NCBI RefSeq assembly: GCF_037042905.1
Contig: NC_087252.1
Coordinates: 2,239,501 to 2,303,500, forward strand
Length of the DNA: 64,000 bases
Direction of reading: 5' to 3'
Source of the DNA: Lytechinus pictus
Taxonomy: Eukaryota > Echinodermata > Echinoidea > Temnopleuroida > Toxopneustidae
Below are positions 1 through 10,794 of this stretch, piece after piece (within the stretch, counting starts at the first letter, position 1; the number at the start of each line of letters is the position of its first letter). The notes below the pieces were generated by a model. That model ran no database searches and had not been told where the DNA came from. It saw only the letters and a program-made list of their open reading frames with translations. The position numbers and the translations under genes are program-made.

Positions 1-120
1 CTGAATTATTAACCGAACATGTGAATAAAAAAACACGAATCCTTGCACTGAATCTAATAACTGACGGTTGTAGGTAGACCCGATGTCAACTCTGTAAATG
101 CAAAGGAGCTAATCTGGTCA

Positions 121-400
121 GTAATCGTTTATTTTCTGTATTATGCATTCATATTGAATATATTTTGTTTATTTTCAACTTATCATTTGATTACAATTCG
201 TAATTATTTGTATAAACTTACCTTTTTTGTCTTATCACCTGTTAATAATTACGATTATTATGTTTTATGTGTAATTCATGTATACTAAAATTGGGTGTCT
301 TTTACTTTGTTCATTTTATTCACGACACGGCCCCAATGCAAATCAGACTCTGTATCTGTTTGGGTTTTTTACCGTGTGAAAATAAAATTTATCTATCAAT
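121..400 (+). mobile_element. Probable 3' tail of a truncated non-LTR retrotransposon
   Basis: The paralogue passes directly from the sequence matching position 118 to that matching about 401, so roughly 280 bp are inserted in copy 1 only. The insert is T-rich and ends in an AATAAA-containing stretch followed by a short TCTATC-like tail, as in 5'-truncated LINE insertions. No coding sequence remains, so the family is not identifiable. Confidence 0.35.
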
Positions 401-657
401 CTTCTCAGAGTGAGATAAGGGACCAGTCCTGTTGGAATGAAATTTCAATATCTCAAATGTAAATTGTAAAAAGATGCACACTTTCTTTAAACTCTCTGTT
501 GAAAGATTGAAATCTCATTCGATCATGACTAGTCCTTTATCTCACTCTGAAAGGAGTGTGACTATGGACCAGATTAGCTCAACAGCATCTAGAGAATACC
601 TTTAAATCTAGAACTCTTTACCGCTTTAGAACGAGCTAGGTCTATATGTCATATATA

Positions 658-1460
658 CAGTGCGTCCCAGAAAACCGAAACCGAGATTTATCGATTATTT
701 AGCATTACTTAATCACAAAAACAATAGACAAGTGACCTATTATTGTAAAGCTTAAAATCTCCTCTTTCATCTGAAATTACTTACCTTAGTTTTCATTCAC
801 TCATGAGTGAGCAAAAACAATTTGAAAAAGGGATACCAAAAAGTCACTTGGCGGGCTGTATCTGGGTTTCGAAGGGAAAACCACATGTTTAAAAAGTTCA
901 ATATCTGCTCCTTAATTTGATACCTCAATTACAGAAAATGATAGAGAAATAAAAAAGTTCTGGTTACTTGAAATAAGGCTTCAATTTCATAAAATGAAGA
1001 GGTTTTTACGGGCTAGCGTTCAGACTCACTAGACACACCGTTTTGTTGACGATAAGCCATGCATTAAGTATTTTGTTAACCCGTGCGATAGCTTCTGTGG
1101 GAAACCGATGAAAACACGTTTATTTAATGAAATTATGGAAATACAAGCATTGTTTCGATGAAACAGAACTTTTTTACTTCTCGACCATTTTCTGTGATTA
1201 AGGTATCAAATACAAGAGCAGATATTGAACTTTTTAGGCAAGTGATTTTCTTTTTGAAATTCAGATACCCCCTTCAAATGAGTTTTTGGTTTCCTTTCTA
1301 CAAATGTTTTTTGCTCACTCATGCGTGAATAAGAAATAATCTTAGTAATTTCAATTGAAAGAGGAGATTCTAAGCTTTACAATGGTAGGTCACTTGTCTA
1401 TTGTATTTGTGATTAAGTTATGATAAATCATCGATAAGTCTCGGTTTCTGGGACGCACTG
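658..1460. mobile_element. Tc1/mariner-like MITE with ~370-bp terminal inverted repeats
   Basis: Starts CAGTGCGTCCCAGAAA and ends with the reverse complement TTTCTGGGACGCACTG. The two arms match imperfectly for about 370 bp each, so almost the whole 803-bp element is a fold-back. It is flanked by TA on both sides (656-657 and 1461-1462), the target duplication typical of Tc1/mariner elements. No transposase frame is present, so it is non-autonomous. It is absent from the matching intron of gene 2 (about 41.03 kb). Confidence 0.75.
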
Positions 1461-1475
1461 TATTTATATATACTG

Positions 1476-1479
<4 letters not shown>

Positions 1480-1507
<28 letters not shown>

Positions 1508-1560
1508 AGGGTGTGAGGGTGTGTGTGTGTGTGTGTGTGATTTGGTGTGCGGGTGTGTGT
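1480..1560. repeat. (GT)n microsatellite
   Basis: Interrupted GT dinucleotide array directly after the MITE. Confidence 0.9.
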
Positions 1561-1970
1561 ATACACATTTGTAAGGAGTAGAGTAGAATTAAGGATGGAT
1601 CAAAGTATACACTATGTTGTAAAACTTTTCGGCCCTGGCCTTCTTCATGTTTTATTTGCTAAACAAAGCAAATAAAGCAAACCATAGAATAAACAACAGA
1701 ACGAACATAATGGTAAATAATACCAAATTAAAGGAAAACCAAAACACATATGAGAAATGTTAAGGTAATAACACGAAATAAGGATCATACTCAACAGAAA
1801 GAAAAAGTAAAGTGAACTAGTATATATATACACACACATACATATATATATAATCCTTCAATTGTTCAAGTTCTAGGAGTAAATTATATTCCGACATTCA
1901 TCATACATGTAACCAAATAAGAGCTGTAATAAAGATATTATAAAGTTCAAAACCTATTTTACCCACACAG

Positions 1971-2063
1971 TGGTACCAATCCTACTGATACTTGCAGTCG
2001 CCACGGCATGCATGGTATTCTTGTGGCGGAGATCAAGGAAACGGCAGGCCAGACGTCACATAG
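1971..2063 (+). CDS. Gene 1 transmembrane exon
   Basis: Preceded by a CACACAG acceptor and followed by GTAAG. The 93 bases encode a 19-residue hydrophobic run (VVPILLILAVATACMVFLW) followed by a strongly basic stop-transfer segment (RRSRKRQARRHIG). This fits a single-pass type I membrane protein with the following exons on the cytoplasmic side. The paralogous exon is 41189-41281. By eye most of the differences between the two copies are amino-acid changing. Confidence 0.88.
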
Positions 2064-3145
2064 GTAAGAATTGTAATTCATTCTGCACATTTATGTAATC
2101 TCGGTTTATTGTTATGTAGTATGTATTTAACTCCCTGTTATCCTTTCAGTCATTCCCCTTCACTTGTTTATAAACTCCCCCAATGTCATCTAAGAATCCC
2201 AAAACCCCCAATACCATTTAACTCCTAAACCTTGACCATAAAAATACCAACCCCCATTGACGTCAGCTAACTTCAAGGAACAAAAATTCTAAGAAGTATG
2301 ACTCACACTTCCAGCCCCAGTCACTTGCACAGAGCATCACCACACCCCTTTTACCAGAGAAAGTTTGATAGACAGTTACCTGTAGACCCAGAACAAGTTT
2401 AGATCACTCCCACCTTAAATTGTTATACCCCCAAAACTAATGTAAGACTTTTGATTAGAAGGAGAGAGAGAGAATACTAGATCCACACTCATCGATGTAT
2501 AGACTGACTGACTTCAAGACTTAGACGGCCATCAAATATTATCTTAACTTCACAATCTCAATCTTATACTTCGAAATTAATCATATTCATCGTCTCCTAT
2601 AATATCTGAATCTTCATGTACATCGAACTGTAGCTGAATATTGATGATTAAATACCCAGTGATTTTGAACTGTATAACTTTCTCCAAAGTTTCTTCACTA
2701 CGCTTCCCTTTTAAATTATTATTACCGATCCCAACACGACATTATTACCACAATCGTTTAGTAGTCACCACTTGCATACGGATGGGGAAGGGGATTCTGG
2801 CTTCCAAAATGCTCTATAACATAGGGGGGGGGGGGTTACAATTAATATGTTGCCTATTATGTGAAAATCTGTAACAGAATTCATTTTCCATATAAAAGAC
2901 GCAAATATTTCGCTTGCTCTTTGCACTCGCTCACGACATGTTTGAAAATATATATTATTCAGGGTGTTGCGCCGTTTAAAAATATTTGTTATATTATGCA
3001 ACCGGTACCACTACATCATTGTAATCAATTGGTTTGATACTGATTGGCTAGACTTCCAATATAACACCAGACTATGGAAATAAATTGTAATATCTGAAAA
3101 GGATTCAATTCAGAATAAATCAATTTGCCATGTTTTACACTGTAG
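2064..3145. other. Intron, no recognised content
   Basis: AT-rich, with a short GA run near 2460 and a poly-G run near 2825. I see no conserved coding frame, RNA gene or clear transposon end. Confidence 0.6.
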
Positions 3146-3199
3146 GTAGACGTGATGTCGAGGAGTCAGAGTTATTGGTGCAGAAAATGAAGGTACAAG
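3146..3199 (+). CDS. Gene 1 juxtamembrane linker exon
   Basis: A 54-base exon between a TGTAG acceptor and a GTAAG donor, phase 1-1, encoding G-R-R-D-V-E-E-S-E-L-L-V-Q-K-M-K-V-Q-G. It is charged, probably helical, and joins the membrane helix to the module array. The paralogue at 41744-41797 has the same length and splice sites. Confidence 0.78.
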
Positions 3200-3263
3200 G
3201 TAAGTGAAGCACGAAAACACATTAGCTAAGCATTAAATACGACAGGGAAGGAACTTGTCTTAA

Positions 3264-3866
3264 AGGACAAGTCCACCCCAACAAAAACTTGATTTGAATA
3301 AAAAGAGAAAAATTCAACAAGCATAACACTGAAAATTTCATCAAAATCGGATGTAAAATAAGAAAGTTATGACATTTTAAAGTTTCGCTTCATTTCACAA
3401 AACAGTTATATGCACATCTTGGTCGGTATGTAAATGAGGGAACTGATGACATCACTCACTCACTATTTCTTTTGTATTTTATTATATGAAATATGAAATA
3501 TTTTGATTTTCTCGTCATTGTCATGTGAAATAAAGTTTCATTCCTCCCTGAATACGTGGAATTCTATTATTTTAAAATGTTGTGCTTCAGGCAAGGAGGT
3601 CATAATTGTCAAATTCGTAAAAAATCAAATATTGTATAATTCAAACAATAAAAAACAAAAGAAATAGTGAGTGAGTGACATCATCAACTCTTTCATTTGG
3701 ATGTATCTGGCTCGTTCATATAACTATTTTGTTAAAAATAAGCGAATCTTTGAAATGTCATAACTTTCTTATTTTACATCCGATTTTGATGAAATTTTCA
3801 GCATTGTGCTTGTCTGATTTTTCTCTATTGATTCAAATCAACATTTTTCTGAAGTGGACTTGACCT
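3264..3866. mobile_element. TTAA-flanked MITE with ~210-bp inverted repeats
   Basis: Left end AGGACAAGTCCACC and right end (reverse complement) AGGTCAAGTCCACT. The arms match for about 200 bp, including an identical stretch around AAATCGGATGTAAAATAAG. TTAA flanks both ends (3260-3263 and 3867-3870), suggesting a piggyBac- or Kolobok-type mobiliser. Absent from the matching intron of gene 2 (about 41.85 kb), so the insertion is specific to copy 1. Confidence 0.75.
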
Positions 3867-4218
3867 TTAAACCTGATTCTTCATCACCATATTATCCAAA
3901 TATATGGCACCACGCCGACGCGCTTGGTGTAAAACAAACAACGTAATCAAATAATAAAAAAAATATAGTGGAAATAACTTAAAACAAAAAAGGGTATTAA
4001 GTTCGACAAAATAGCTTAATTATCATATATCTGTCCAAGCGTTCAAAAAGACAACAGGCCCTTTTTTACACGTTCAGTAATGAACTGCGATAAAAGGAAC
4101 GAAAATGCATGTTCTATCTTAATTGATAGGGAATTATTGTATGAAAATCAAGCGCAGTATAAATCATAGCAAGTTAATGTTTTGAACTAGTTTTTTTTTA
4201 CACATTTCCCATTAACAG

Positions 4219-4461
4219 GGGTTGTCTCTTTTTATGAACTGTGGCTACTGGCTTATGACACTCCGAATGATGAGATGGCAAAGGTATACGCTGCTCTTGT
4301 TAAGCTTGGTATTACCAATATCAAGGGACAAATGGGTAGAGGATTTGTGTATGATGCTCTTTGTGAATGGAAAGAGAGATCATATGCACCTGACCAACCA
4401 CAGATGTTAAGAGATGCCTTAGAGGAAGTGGGCCTTGAGAGTACATGGCAAGTTATTTATG
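4219..4461 (+). CDS. Gene 1 module A (type 1 Death-fold-like domain)
   Basis: One 243-base, phase 1-1 exon encodes one 81-residue module. It opens with V-S-F-Y-E-L-W, has predicted amphipathic helices, then L-C-E-W-K and D-Q-P-Q-M-L-R-D-A-L-E-E-V-G-L. The order L..W, about ten residues, L...AL...GL is the helix 4-5 signature of Death domains. Modules C and E share the S-[FY]-[FY]-E-L start and the L-C-x-W-K and D-Q motifs, defining type 1. Against the paralogue (42335-42577) I count seven base differences, all amino-acid changing. The Death-fold assignment is inference; exon structure is clear. Confidence 0.82.
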
Positions 4462-4682
4462 GTATGTATTTTCATTTCTTCCATTCAATATTAACAAACA
4501 TAGTTCTTATTCCTATTTACTTGCCATTTTCCTTTGGGTTTTACACCATAGTCTGAATGGGGTTTCCAAAGTTTCCCTTTACATCTACACATTCCCCCCG
4601 AATTACCATTTTAACACCATTATTTAGACATTATTAACACATGTTCTTTCATGGTTCCTTTCCTACTTTTTTCACAATACAG

Positions 4683-5174
4683 ACCAAGTGCGACAGGTCA
4701 ATTATTCTACCAAAGTACCAGAAGGAACATTCGAACAAATCCTGCTTGACCTAAAAGAAAAAAAAGCAATTAAAAAATTCCTTAATAACTTGTGTCAACG
4801 AGAAAATGTAGTCACAGAAATTGAGACAATCAATGACTCAAATGACTCTGAAGAGGGCAATATGGACGTGGAAAAGTCAGCTCCCGCCAAAGCAATCAGT
4901 GCTACCCACGACGGTCAAGAAAACAGAGAAAACACAGCTCCCGCCAAAGCAATCAGTGACACGCATGACGGTAAAGAAAACAAGGAAAACATAGCTCCCG
5001 CCAAAGAAGTCAGTGATATCCATGACGTTGACCAGAACAAGGAAAAGTCAGCTTCCGGCATGCGAAAGTTAAAGGAATGGAATAAAGGTCCTTTCAAACA
5101 GAATCCGTTTGTTCTAGTCAGTCTTGCTCTAGAGAGAGCAGGTTATGTCCATATCTCCAAGACCTTCTTTGACG
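4683..5174 (+). CDS. Gene 1 module B (type 2) with 3-unit 19-residue repeat
   Basis: A 492-base exon, phase 1-1, encodes an N-terminal helical part (about residues 1-50), a hydrophilic spacer of three 19-residue repeats (4874-5044), and a C-terminal part L-K-E-W-N-K-G-P...N-P-F-V-L-V-S-L-A-L-E-R-A-G...T-F-F-D-G. The C-terminal W..GP...N..V.L.S.ALE.A pattern recurs in modules D and F and defines type 2. The repeats seem to sit in a loop inside the domain, between its early helices and the W-containing helix. The paralogue has ten repeat units and is otherwise the same length. Confidence 0.8.
4874..5044 (+). repeat. Coding VNTR, 3 units of 57 bp (gene 1)
   Basis: Three in-frame units of 19 residues built on the theme A-P-A-K-[AE]-[IV]-S-[DA]-T-H-D. 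The unit is rich in Glu, Asp, Lys and Asn and probably disordered. Same array as 42990-43559, which has ten units. Confidence 0.9.
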
Positions 5175-5385
5175 GTGGGTATCTTTCTATTTGACATAAC
5201 TGTTACACCAGAACGGTTTACTGACATCATTGTGATTGATGTGATGACTTGAGAATGAGTTTTCACAATTATGGTACTTCACTTTAATAAGTTGGTTAGT
5301 TTACACCTGCGGTCCTTTAAAAAAAAAACCTCAAAAATAGTACTTTGTGATTGAGGAAAAAGAACGTTTAAAAAGAATAACTTAA

Positions 5386-5540
5386 GCCCCGTAACAAAAA
5401 GGTTAGCGATGAATCGCTAATTTGAAAGTACAATTTCGATTTGTTCCTCGTCAGTCTAATCAGCAAAATGCGCATGCAACGATGATCTTGATAGGCCGTT
5501 TCATTTAACAATTCTTCGCTAATCTTTGTGTTACGGGGCC
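5386..5540. mobile_element. ~155-bp MITE with GCCCCGTAACA ends
   Basis: Left end GCCCCGTAACAAAAAGGTTA and right end (reverse complement) GCCCCGTAACACAAAGATTA form imperfect inverted repeats of about 30 bp. It is present at the same place in gene 2 (43887-44036), so it predates the duplication. Confidence 0.6.
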
Positions 5541-5996
5541 AAGGTTTATCTTCATCAATAGCGTCTCATTATTTTCATGACTGCAGTATTAGTGTTTGCA
5601 TATTTATGCCATTTTACTACCAGAAAAGATTTACGGTATCTGATGATTTTTCGGGAGCACCAAAATATGGCAGGATATATTTGCTTGATCATGTTGAAGG
5701 TACAGCAGAATAACACCTTTTGATAATTTGAAAGTGCAATGCTACCTAATGGTCAGAAAAAAAGGTATACAATCTATCGTTTTAATAATACTATATGAGT
5801 CATGTTGTATATATGCATTTGTGATGAGTAAACAAGGTAAAATGTATTGAATTACGTTTGTCATTATTCGACTGTGAATTACACACTTTAGACATAAATA
5901 AATGTATATTTAATTTTGTTATTTTTTGTTAAATGTATTGATAAATCTACAAAAGAGGCGCAGATATTAACAATCGTCCAAAACATTCCCTTGCAG

Positions 5997-6242
5997 GCCC
6001 TGTATCCTATTACGAGCTTAGATCATTGATGCACGACCTACATACACCTAGCCTAGAGAAGTTAAGAAAAACAATTTGCGAGCTAGGAATCGACGAGACA
6101 AGTGCAAATAACTTTGGTCCGCAACAAATCTACGACTATCTGTGTCAGTGGAAAGACGGACACCCCCAGGTAGATCAAGGAAAATTATTACATGACGCGC
6201 TTTTAAGAGCCGGTCATGAGGAAGCCTGGTCGAAAGTCTTAG
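5997..6242 (+). CDS. Gene 1 module C (type 1 Death-fold-like domain)
   Basis: A 246-base, phase 1-1 exon after a pyrimidine-rich TTGCAG acceptor. The 82 residues start P-V-S-Y-Y-E-L-R and contain L-C-Q-W-K-D-G and D-Q-G-K-L-L-H-D-A-L-L-R-A-G-H, matching modules A and E. The paralogous exon (44486-44731) shows a mixture of silent and replacement changes (about 5 and 4 by eye). Confidence 0.82.
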
Positions 6243-6312
6243 GTAAGTAAAGTAGCAATATTTCGTTTTAACTAATTGAACGTTACATGAACACGAAAAT
6301 CTCATATGCCTA

Positions 6313-6362
6313 AATAATAATGATAATTCTAATAATAATGATAATAATTATTATTATTATAT
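6313..6362. repeat. TAA-type microsatellite
   Basis: AAT repeats running into ATT repeats, so the tract can fold on itself. Longer in gene 2 (44803-44880). Confidence 0.8.
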
Positions 6363-6963
6363 ACCTAAATCTATATTTTACAATTGTACAAGATACCAGT
6401 TTAGTATGCTGCCCTTTCCATATGCAAACTTGAAAACGCAATGTTGACCAAATTACTCCATCATGAGAGAAGGTTTCATTACTAAAATTCCATCTACTCC
6501 CCCTCAAAAAAAAAATTAAAATAAAACATGAAGAAAACAAAACAGGCAAGTATAATGCAAATAAAACAACAAGTTTTGATCATGATCCAGGTGCCGTTTT
6601 AACGAACGAAACAGTTTAATACGCCATTATGTTACAACTGACCTTCTAGCATGTTAATAACGATGGTTGTCATTACTTGCACGCTGTACATGCTGTAAGC
6701 AATCTTTTACATTTGCACAACGCATTTTACCATTACAACAATGCACCCTGGAATACACCAGACGGTGCCCTGTACTCTTTCTAGAAGAGTAAGAAGTAAT
6801 AATGAAAATGATAATAATACTAAAAAACGTATTATTACTTTCATACAAAATGACGATCTACATAAAGACATAAATTATGTTGTTTCCCAAATAGAGATTC
6901 GTTTTGTTACAAATATATAAAACAAAAAGTGAATTTACTATGTGTTGAACCTTCCCCCTTAAG

Positions 6964-7239
6964 AACAAAGGAAGAAAAAATCAGATGTATGTGAAAGTAC
7001 GTTCAAGAAGATACTCTGTAACGTCACAGCCCCAGCAGTGATACAGCAGCTCCTGAAAAGGCTAGACCCAGACATAGCTAAAGATTTGGATACCTCACTT
7101 GAGACAGATTTTACGCCAAAAGCCTTGGAAGCAATGAAGGAATGGAATGAAAGACCTCTCAATGAAAATAGAATGATCTTGTTAAGCCGTGCCTTGGAGA
7201 AAGCTAAATGCAGGCCGATTGACATGACTTTTCTCTACG
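6964..7239 (+). CDS. Gene 1 module D (type 2 Death-fold-like domain)
   Basis: A 276-base, phase 1-1 exon with acceptor CTTAAG and donor GTAAG. The 92 residues contain F-K-K-I-L-C-N-V, then L-E-A-M-K-E-W-N-E-R-P, I-L-L-S-R-A-L-E-K-A and F-L-Y-G, the same order as B and F. Against 45479-45754 I count about ten replacement and two silent differences, an excess of amino-acid change. Confidence 0.82.
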
Positions 7240-7309
7240 GTAAGAGGTGGAGTGAATTTTCTTACACCCATTTTATTTTCGTCTCGCCGGCATAGCAGGT
7301 CGTGACATA

Positions 7310-8120
7310 GGCGCCGCTTTTCCGACGACGGCGGCGGCGTCGTCGACATTGAAATCTTAACCTGACGTTTTTGAAATGTCATCTTAAATTAAAAGGTATA
7401 AGGACCCATTTCATGAAACATAAACGTAGTGGTAATCAAGTATTACTGAACATCCTGCTTAGCTTTCAGGTAACATGATCAATGTCAAAGGACATTTAGG
7501 GTCAATGGACCATAAATGACATTTGACCATGTTTGGGTATTTGTTGAATAATCATAACTTTGAAAGTCACAAGATATGGATCTAGTTCATGACAATTGGC
7601 CATACTTGTAAGAGTAATAAAGTATCCCTGAAAACTCTGTGCGAGTTTCAGGTCAGATGACGAATGTTAAATTATTGTTTATGGTTAATGAACTTAAATT
7701 ATATGGGAGGATTAAAAAACAAATCTTAACAGAGGTTAAGTTTTTTTAAATGTCATAACTTTGAAAATATATGAATGTAGTACCTGAACTTTAGACACTA
7801 GACCAATCAACTATCAGCAAATACCCTGCATGAGTTTCAAGTCACATGACCAAGGTCAAACCGTCAAAGGTCATTTAGGGTCAGTGAACTTAGACCATGT
7901 TGGGAAAACATTACAATTTTAACCTAAGGTCAAGTTTTTGAAATGTCTTAACAGAAGGGTATACATTCTTCATGAAACTTTGGCATAACTGCAATCAAGC
8001 ATTACTAAAAATCCTGCCCAAATCTTAGGTCTCATAGTCAAGGTCAAAAGTCATTAAGGGTCAATAAACATAGCATTTTTATTATCATATGAATGGTGCT
8101 TTTGTGAATATGTCGTTTCC
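7310..8120. repeat. Degenerate ~190-bp tandem repeat with AGGTCA words
   Basis: About four diverged units, each with a phrase like 'gaaatgtcataactttgaa', then 'tttcaggtcacatgaccaa', then 'ggtcatttagggtca'. It starts with a GC-rich palindromic stretch (GGCGCCG, GGCGGCGGCGTCGTCG). Copies are at 45825-46640 and, partly, 33484-33720, so this is a dispersed repeat family older than the duplication. AGGTCA is the nuclear-receptor half-site, but no regulatory role is shown. Confidence 0.65.
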
Positions 8121-8453
8121 AGAGTCAGCACTGCTTTTATTTTGAATTCCCGAATACAGTCAAGACTGCCGTAGGCGTTCCACTTGTTTTAATAAGGATG
8201 GCCTTATACAGTTTACAATTAATAATTTAGCTTATCATGTACGATATTTTTTCTTGATAAATGGAATAACGTCCTTACACCACCTGGAGACTGGCAAATG
8301 ATAAATATGAACATTCATCATTTCATCAATTTCAAAGATTTGATCTATATTGCATTTTACCACGTTTACATTGCACATTCGTTGATATATATAAAACCTG
8401 AAATCTAAAATGGTTAATCCCTGAAATCTATATTTTCACTTTCTCCAAATCAG

Positions 8454-8702
8454 AAACTATGTCATATTTTGAGCTGTGGTCAATGGTTCATTTCGACTTT
8501 GATACTAATGTGATAATGTTACCATTACGTGATGCTTTGAAGGCGATGGGAGTACTAGGTATAGATGAGACAATTAGTCGGCATGAGCTTTATCATCTTC
8601 TTTGTAAATGGAAGGAAGAACACTCTAATTGCGACCAACGTCTGGTGTTCAAAGTTCACTTGCTTAACGAAGGACTTCACAAAGAATGGGAAAATCTCAG
8701 TG
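8454..8702 (+). CDS. Gene 1 module E (type 1 Death-fold-like domain)
   Basis: A 249-base, phase 1-1 exon encoding 83 residues: M-S-Y-F-E-L-W at the start, L-G-I-D-E-T-I in the middle, L-C-K-W-K-E-E and D-Q-R-L-V-F near the end, closing W-E-N-L-S-G. Clearly homologous to modules A and C. The paralogue is 46955-47203. Confidence 0.82.
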
Positions 8703-8884
8703 GTAAGTGAAATGGATTTATTTCAATTCTAATGAAGAAAACATAAATATTTTTTTATACATTCTTTAAAGGAATTTATTCTAATAACGGCAGGGAGGAG
8801 GGTGGGAGGTACGAAAGATAAGAAATTATAGGTGTAAAGTTAATTTTCCCACCACGCACATCGTCGGTGCTCTAATTAGTAATA

Positions 8885-9205
8885 GACACCAGGTCTTAGT
8901 GGAATTTGCGTAACGCGCGCGTGTGTTTATGGTGATTATGTGGAAGGTTCCATGACATTTGTTCAGGCGACAATTTCTCTGTTCTATATTCCCCACACTA
9001 TTCAAATGGCGAACTTTTAATCTATGTTTAACACTTTATCCTACCCTAACCCTAAACATAACATAAAACCATATTGCAACCCTAACCCTACATCTTTGAC
9101 GAAATTAATGTAAAGCCTTGAGCAATTGTCCCATAAACAAATGTGTCACCGTGGGGAAAGGGGATAGGCGGTAGTCCCCTTTCCCCACGGTGACCGCGTT
9201 ACATT
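8885..9205. repeat. Repeat-like intron segment with perfect 19-bp hairpin
   Basis: Contains CCCTAACCCTA-type words (9046-9095) and a perfect 19-bp stem (9146-9164 with 9175-9193, TCACCGTGGGGAAAGGGGA) around a 10-base loop. Present in gene 2 with one mismatch in the stem (47806-47853). It looks like a mobile-element remnant, but I cannot name the family. Confidence 0.5.
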
Positions 9206-9301
9206 TTTTTTAATTAGACTTCTTTTATAATTTGTGTCTATTCTGTAATTGAAATCGGCTGAAGATTTATGAATGACATGGACGCCACCTCCTTATTTCA
9301 G

Positions 9302-9583
9302 ATCTGAGGCTTGGAACAGACCGGATCATTTCTGATGAAACACTGGAACATATTTTGTGGCACTTGAAAACTCCAGGAAAGATCCAACATTTTATTCATA
9401 AGCTGACCAATACCGACCAAGAATCAATACCTGAAGATTCAAATCTACCAGAGAGCATCAGGATTGCTCTGACTAGATTGGAGTTGTGGAAGAAGGGCCC
9501 CATCAATATACATCCTGTGATTCTATTAAGCGAAGCGCTGGAATCAGCAAAATGCTCTAACGTTGCCATGACCTTCTTTCAAG
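9302..9583 (+). CDS. Gene 1 module F (type 2 Death-fold-like domain)
   Basis: A 282-base, phase 1-1 exon (acceptor TTATTTCAG, donor GTAAT). The 94 residues contain L-E-L-W-K-K-G-P-I-N, I-L-L-S-E-A-L-E-S-A and M-T-F-F-Q-G, as in B and D. Against 47962-48243 the only differences I see are two silent ones, in contrast to modules A and D. It is the last exon before the 11-kb intron. Confidence 0.82.
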
Positions 9584-9963
9584 GTAATTATATGAAAGAA
9601 CGAAGGTTCAGTCTTGTCTTTTTATTCAAGCATGCATAGATGATATCAGATATCACATTTGCAAAAAACAAACAAACACAAAAAACGCCTACCGGAGGTG
9701 TGGTCAAGGAATATTATATATGAAAAAAAATATCAGAAAGTTAAATGAGCAACTAGACCAAAAGCTTCAGTCTCTGTATTTTGGTTGTTCCGCTGAACTG
9801 CGTTGGCTTCTCTCTCCAGTACATAGACTGAAGTATTGTTGGCTCATACGTAAAGACAACGTTTTATCAGTAACGTTAGATCTGAAATTCGGCGGAAACC
9901 CGATTTTCGGATCGTTTTTTGTACATCTACATAAAATTTCACATTAAAAAAAATAATTTCATC

Positions 9964-10536
9964 CAACCAAGAAAATATATAAAATTAAGAAATGTTTGTA
10001 CCTTAGACCGCATTTACCGCAAATTCCTTTCAAATGCTGATCAAAACATAATCATCCTCAGTGGCGGATCCAGGGGGGTGGCGCAGGGGGCGCGCCCCCC
10101 CCCCTAATATTTGAGCGGCGCCGAAGATACACAAACACAAAACCGTTTTCCCTGACTCACTCCAATTCTTGTGTTGCATTTCTCTTGTGGCTCTATTTGT
10201 TACATTTTTACTAGCTTTTATTTGGTTTACCTGGTTAACTCAAATGTTACCACCCTCCATCCCTTTAACGAAATAGACTGTAAATTCATTTAATGTGTTT
10301 TTAAGAAAACTCTCTAAACAGGTGAGGTATACGATGTAAACTTTTTTTTTTCTATCTCTCTCATATTTTTGGCGTTTATGTTCAGTCATTTCTCTCCTTA
10401 TTTTTGGAATGGTGAAACAAAAATGATTTCGTTGTCATTAAACAGGATTGACCGTCGTTTCTTGGGATTTATTTAATAATTTTTTACAGTTTACGACAAT
10501 CCCCATTCACTGACGTTAGTAAGAGCCCGCATGTGC
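9964..10536 (+). repeat. Left arm of ~575-bp inverted repeat in the F-G intron
   Basis: Nearly identical, in reverse complement, to 19815-20395. The arm is composite. Its first part (with the GTGGCGGATCCAGGG motif) matches the left site in gene 2 (48.62-48.78 kb). Its second part matches, inverted, the right site in gene 2 (58.95-59.38 kb). Gene 2 has no such symmetry, so the structure arose in copy 1. Confidence 0.7.
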
Positions 10537-10794
10537 GCGCGCCCTCCCCCCCCCCTAATATTTGAGTGGCGCCGAAGGCGCCGCTCAAAAAAAATAAAAG
10601 TAAAGTAAAAGAAAGAAAAGGTGCTGCTTGAAAAAATAAAAATAAAGGAAAGAAAAGAAAAGGCGCCGCCTAAAAAAATTATACACTGATATAATATTAG
10701 CAACAGTAAGGAAAGACTATCCCCCAGCAAAGCACAATCATATCATCTTCCTTATCTTTTCTTTTAACTACCCTTTTCCCAACAACTTCGCCGG

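Larger units (their letters stand above)
1..1970. other. Intron before the TM exon of gene 1, rich in insertions
   Basis: Aligns with 36.9-41.19 kb of the paralogue. It holds a short probable LINE tail (about 121-400), a long-inverted-repeat MITE (658-1460) and a GT microsatellite. The paralogue has neither insertion but has its own LINE there. About 72-116 resembles the linker exon at 3146 (G-R-P-D-V against G-R-R-D-V) but lacks a phase-compatible donor, so it is not called coding. Confidence 0.6.

Noticed and set aside
9046-9095. Telomeric sequence (CCCTAA words)
   Set aside because: Only a few imperfect words inside an intron repeat also found in gene 2.
9720-9947. Additional coding exon after module F
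   Set aside because: No conserved splice pair in phase 1, a Lys-rich start from simple sequence, and no similarity to any module.
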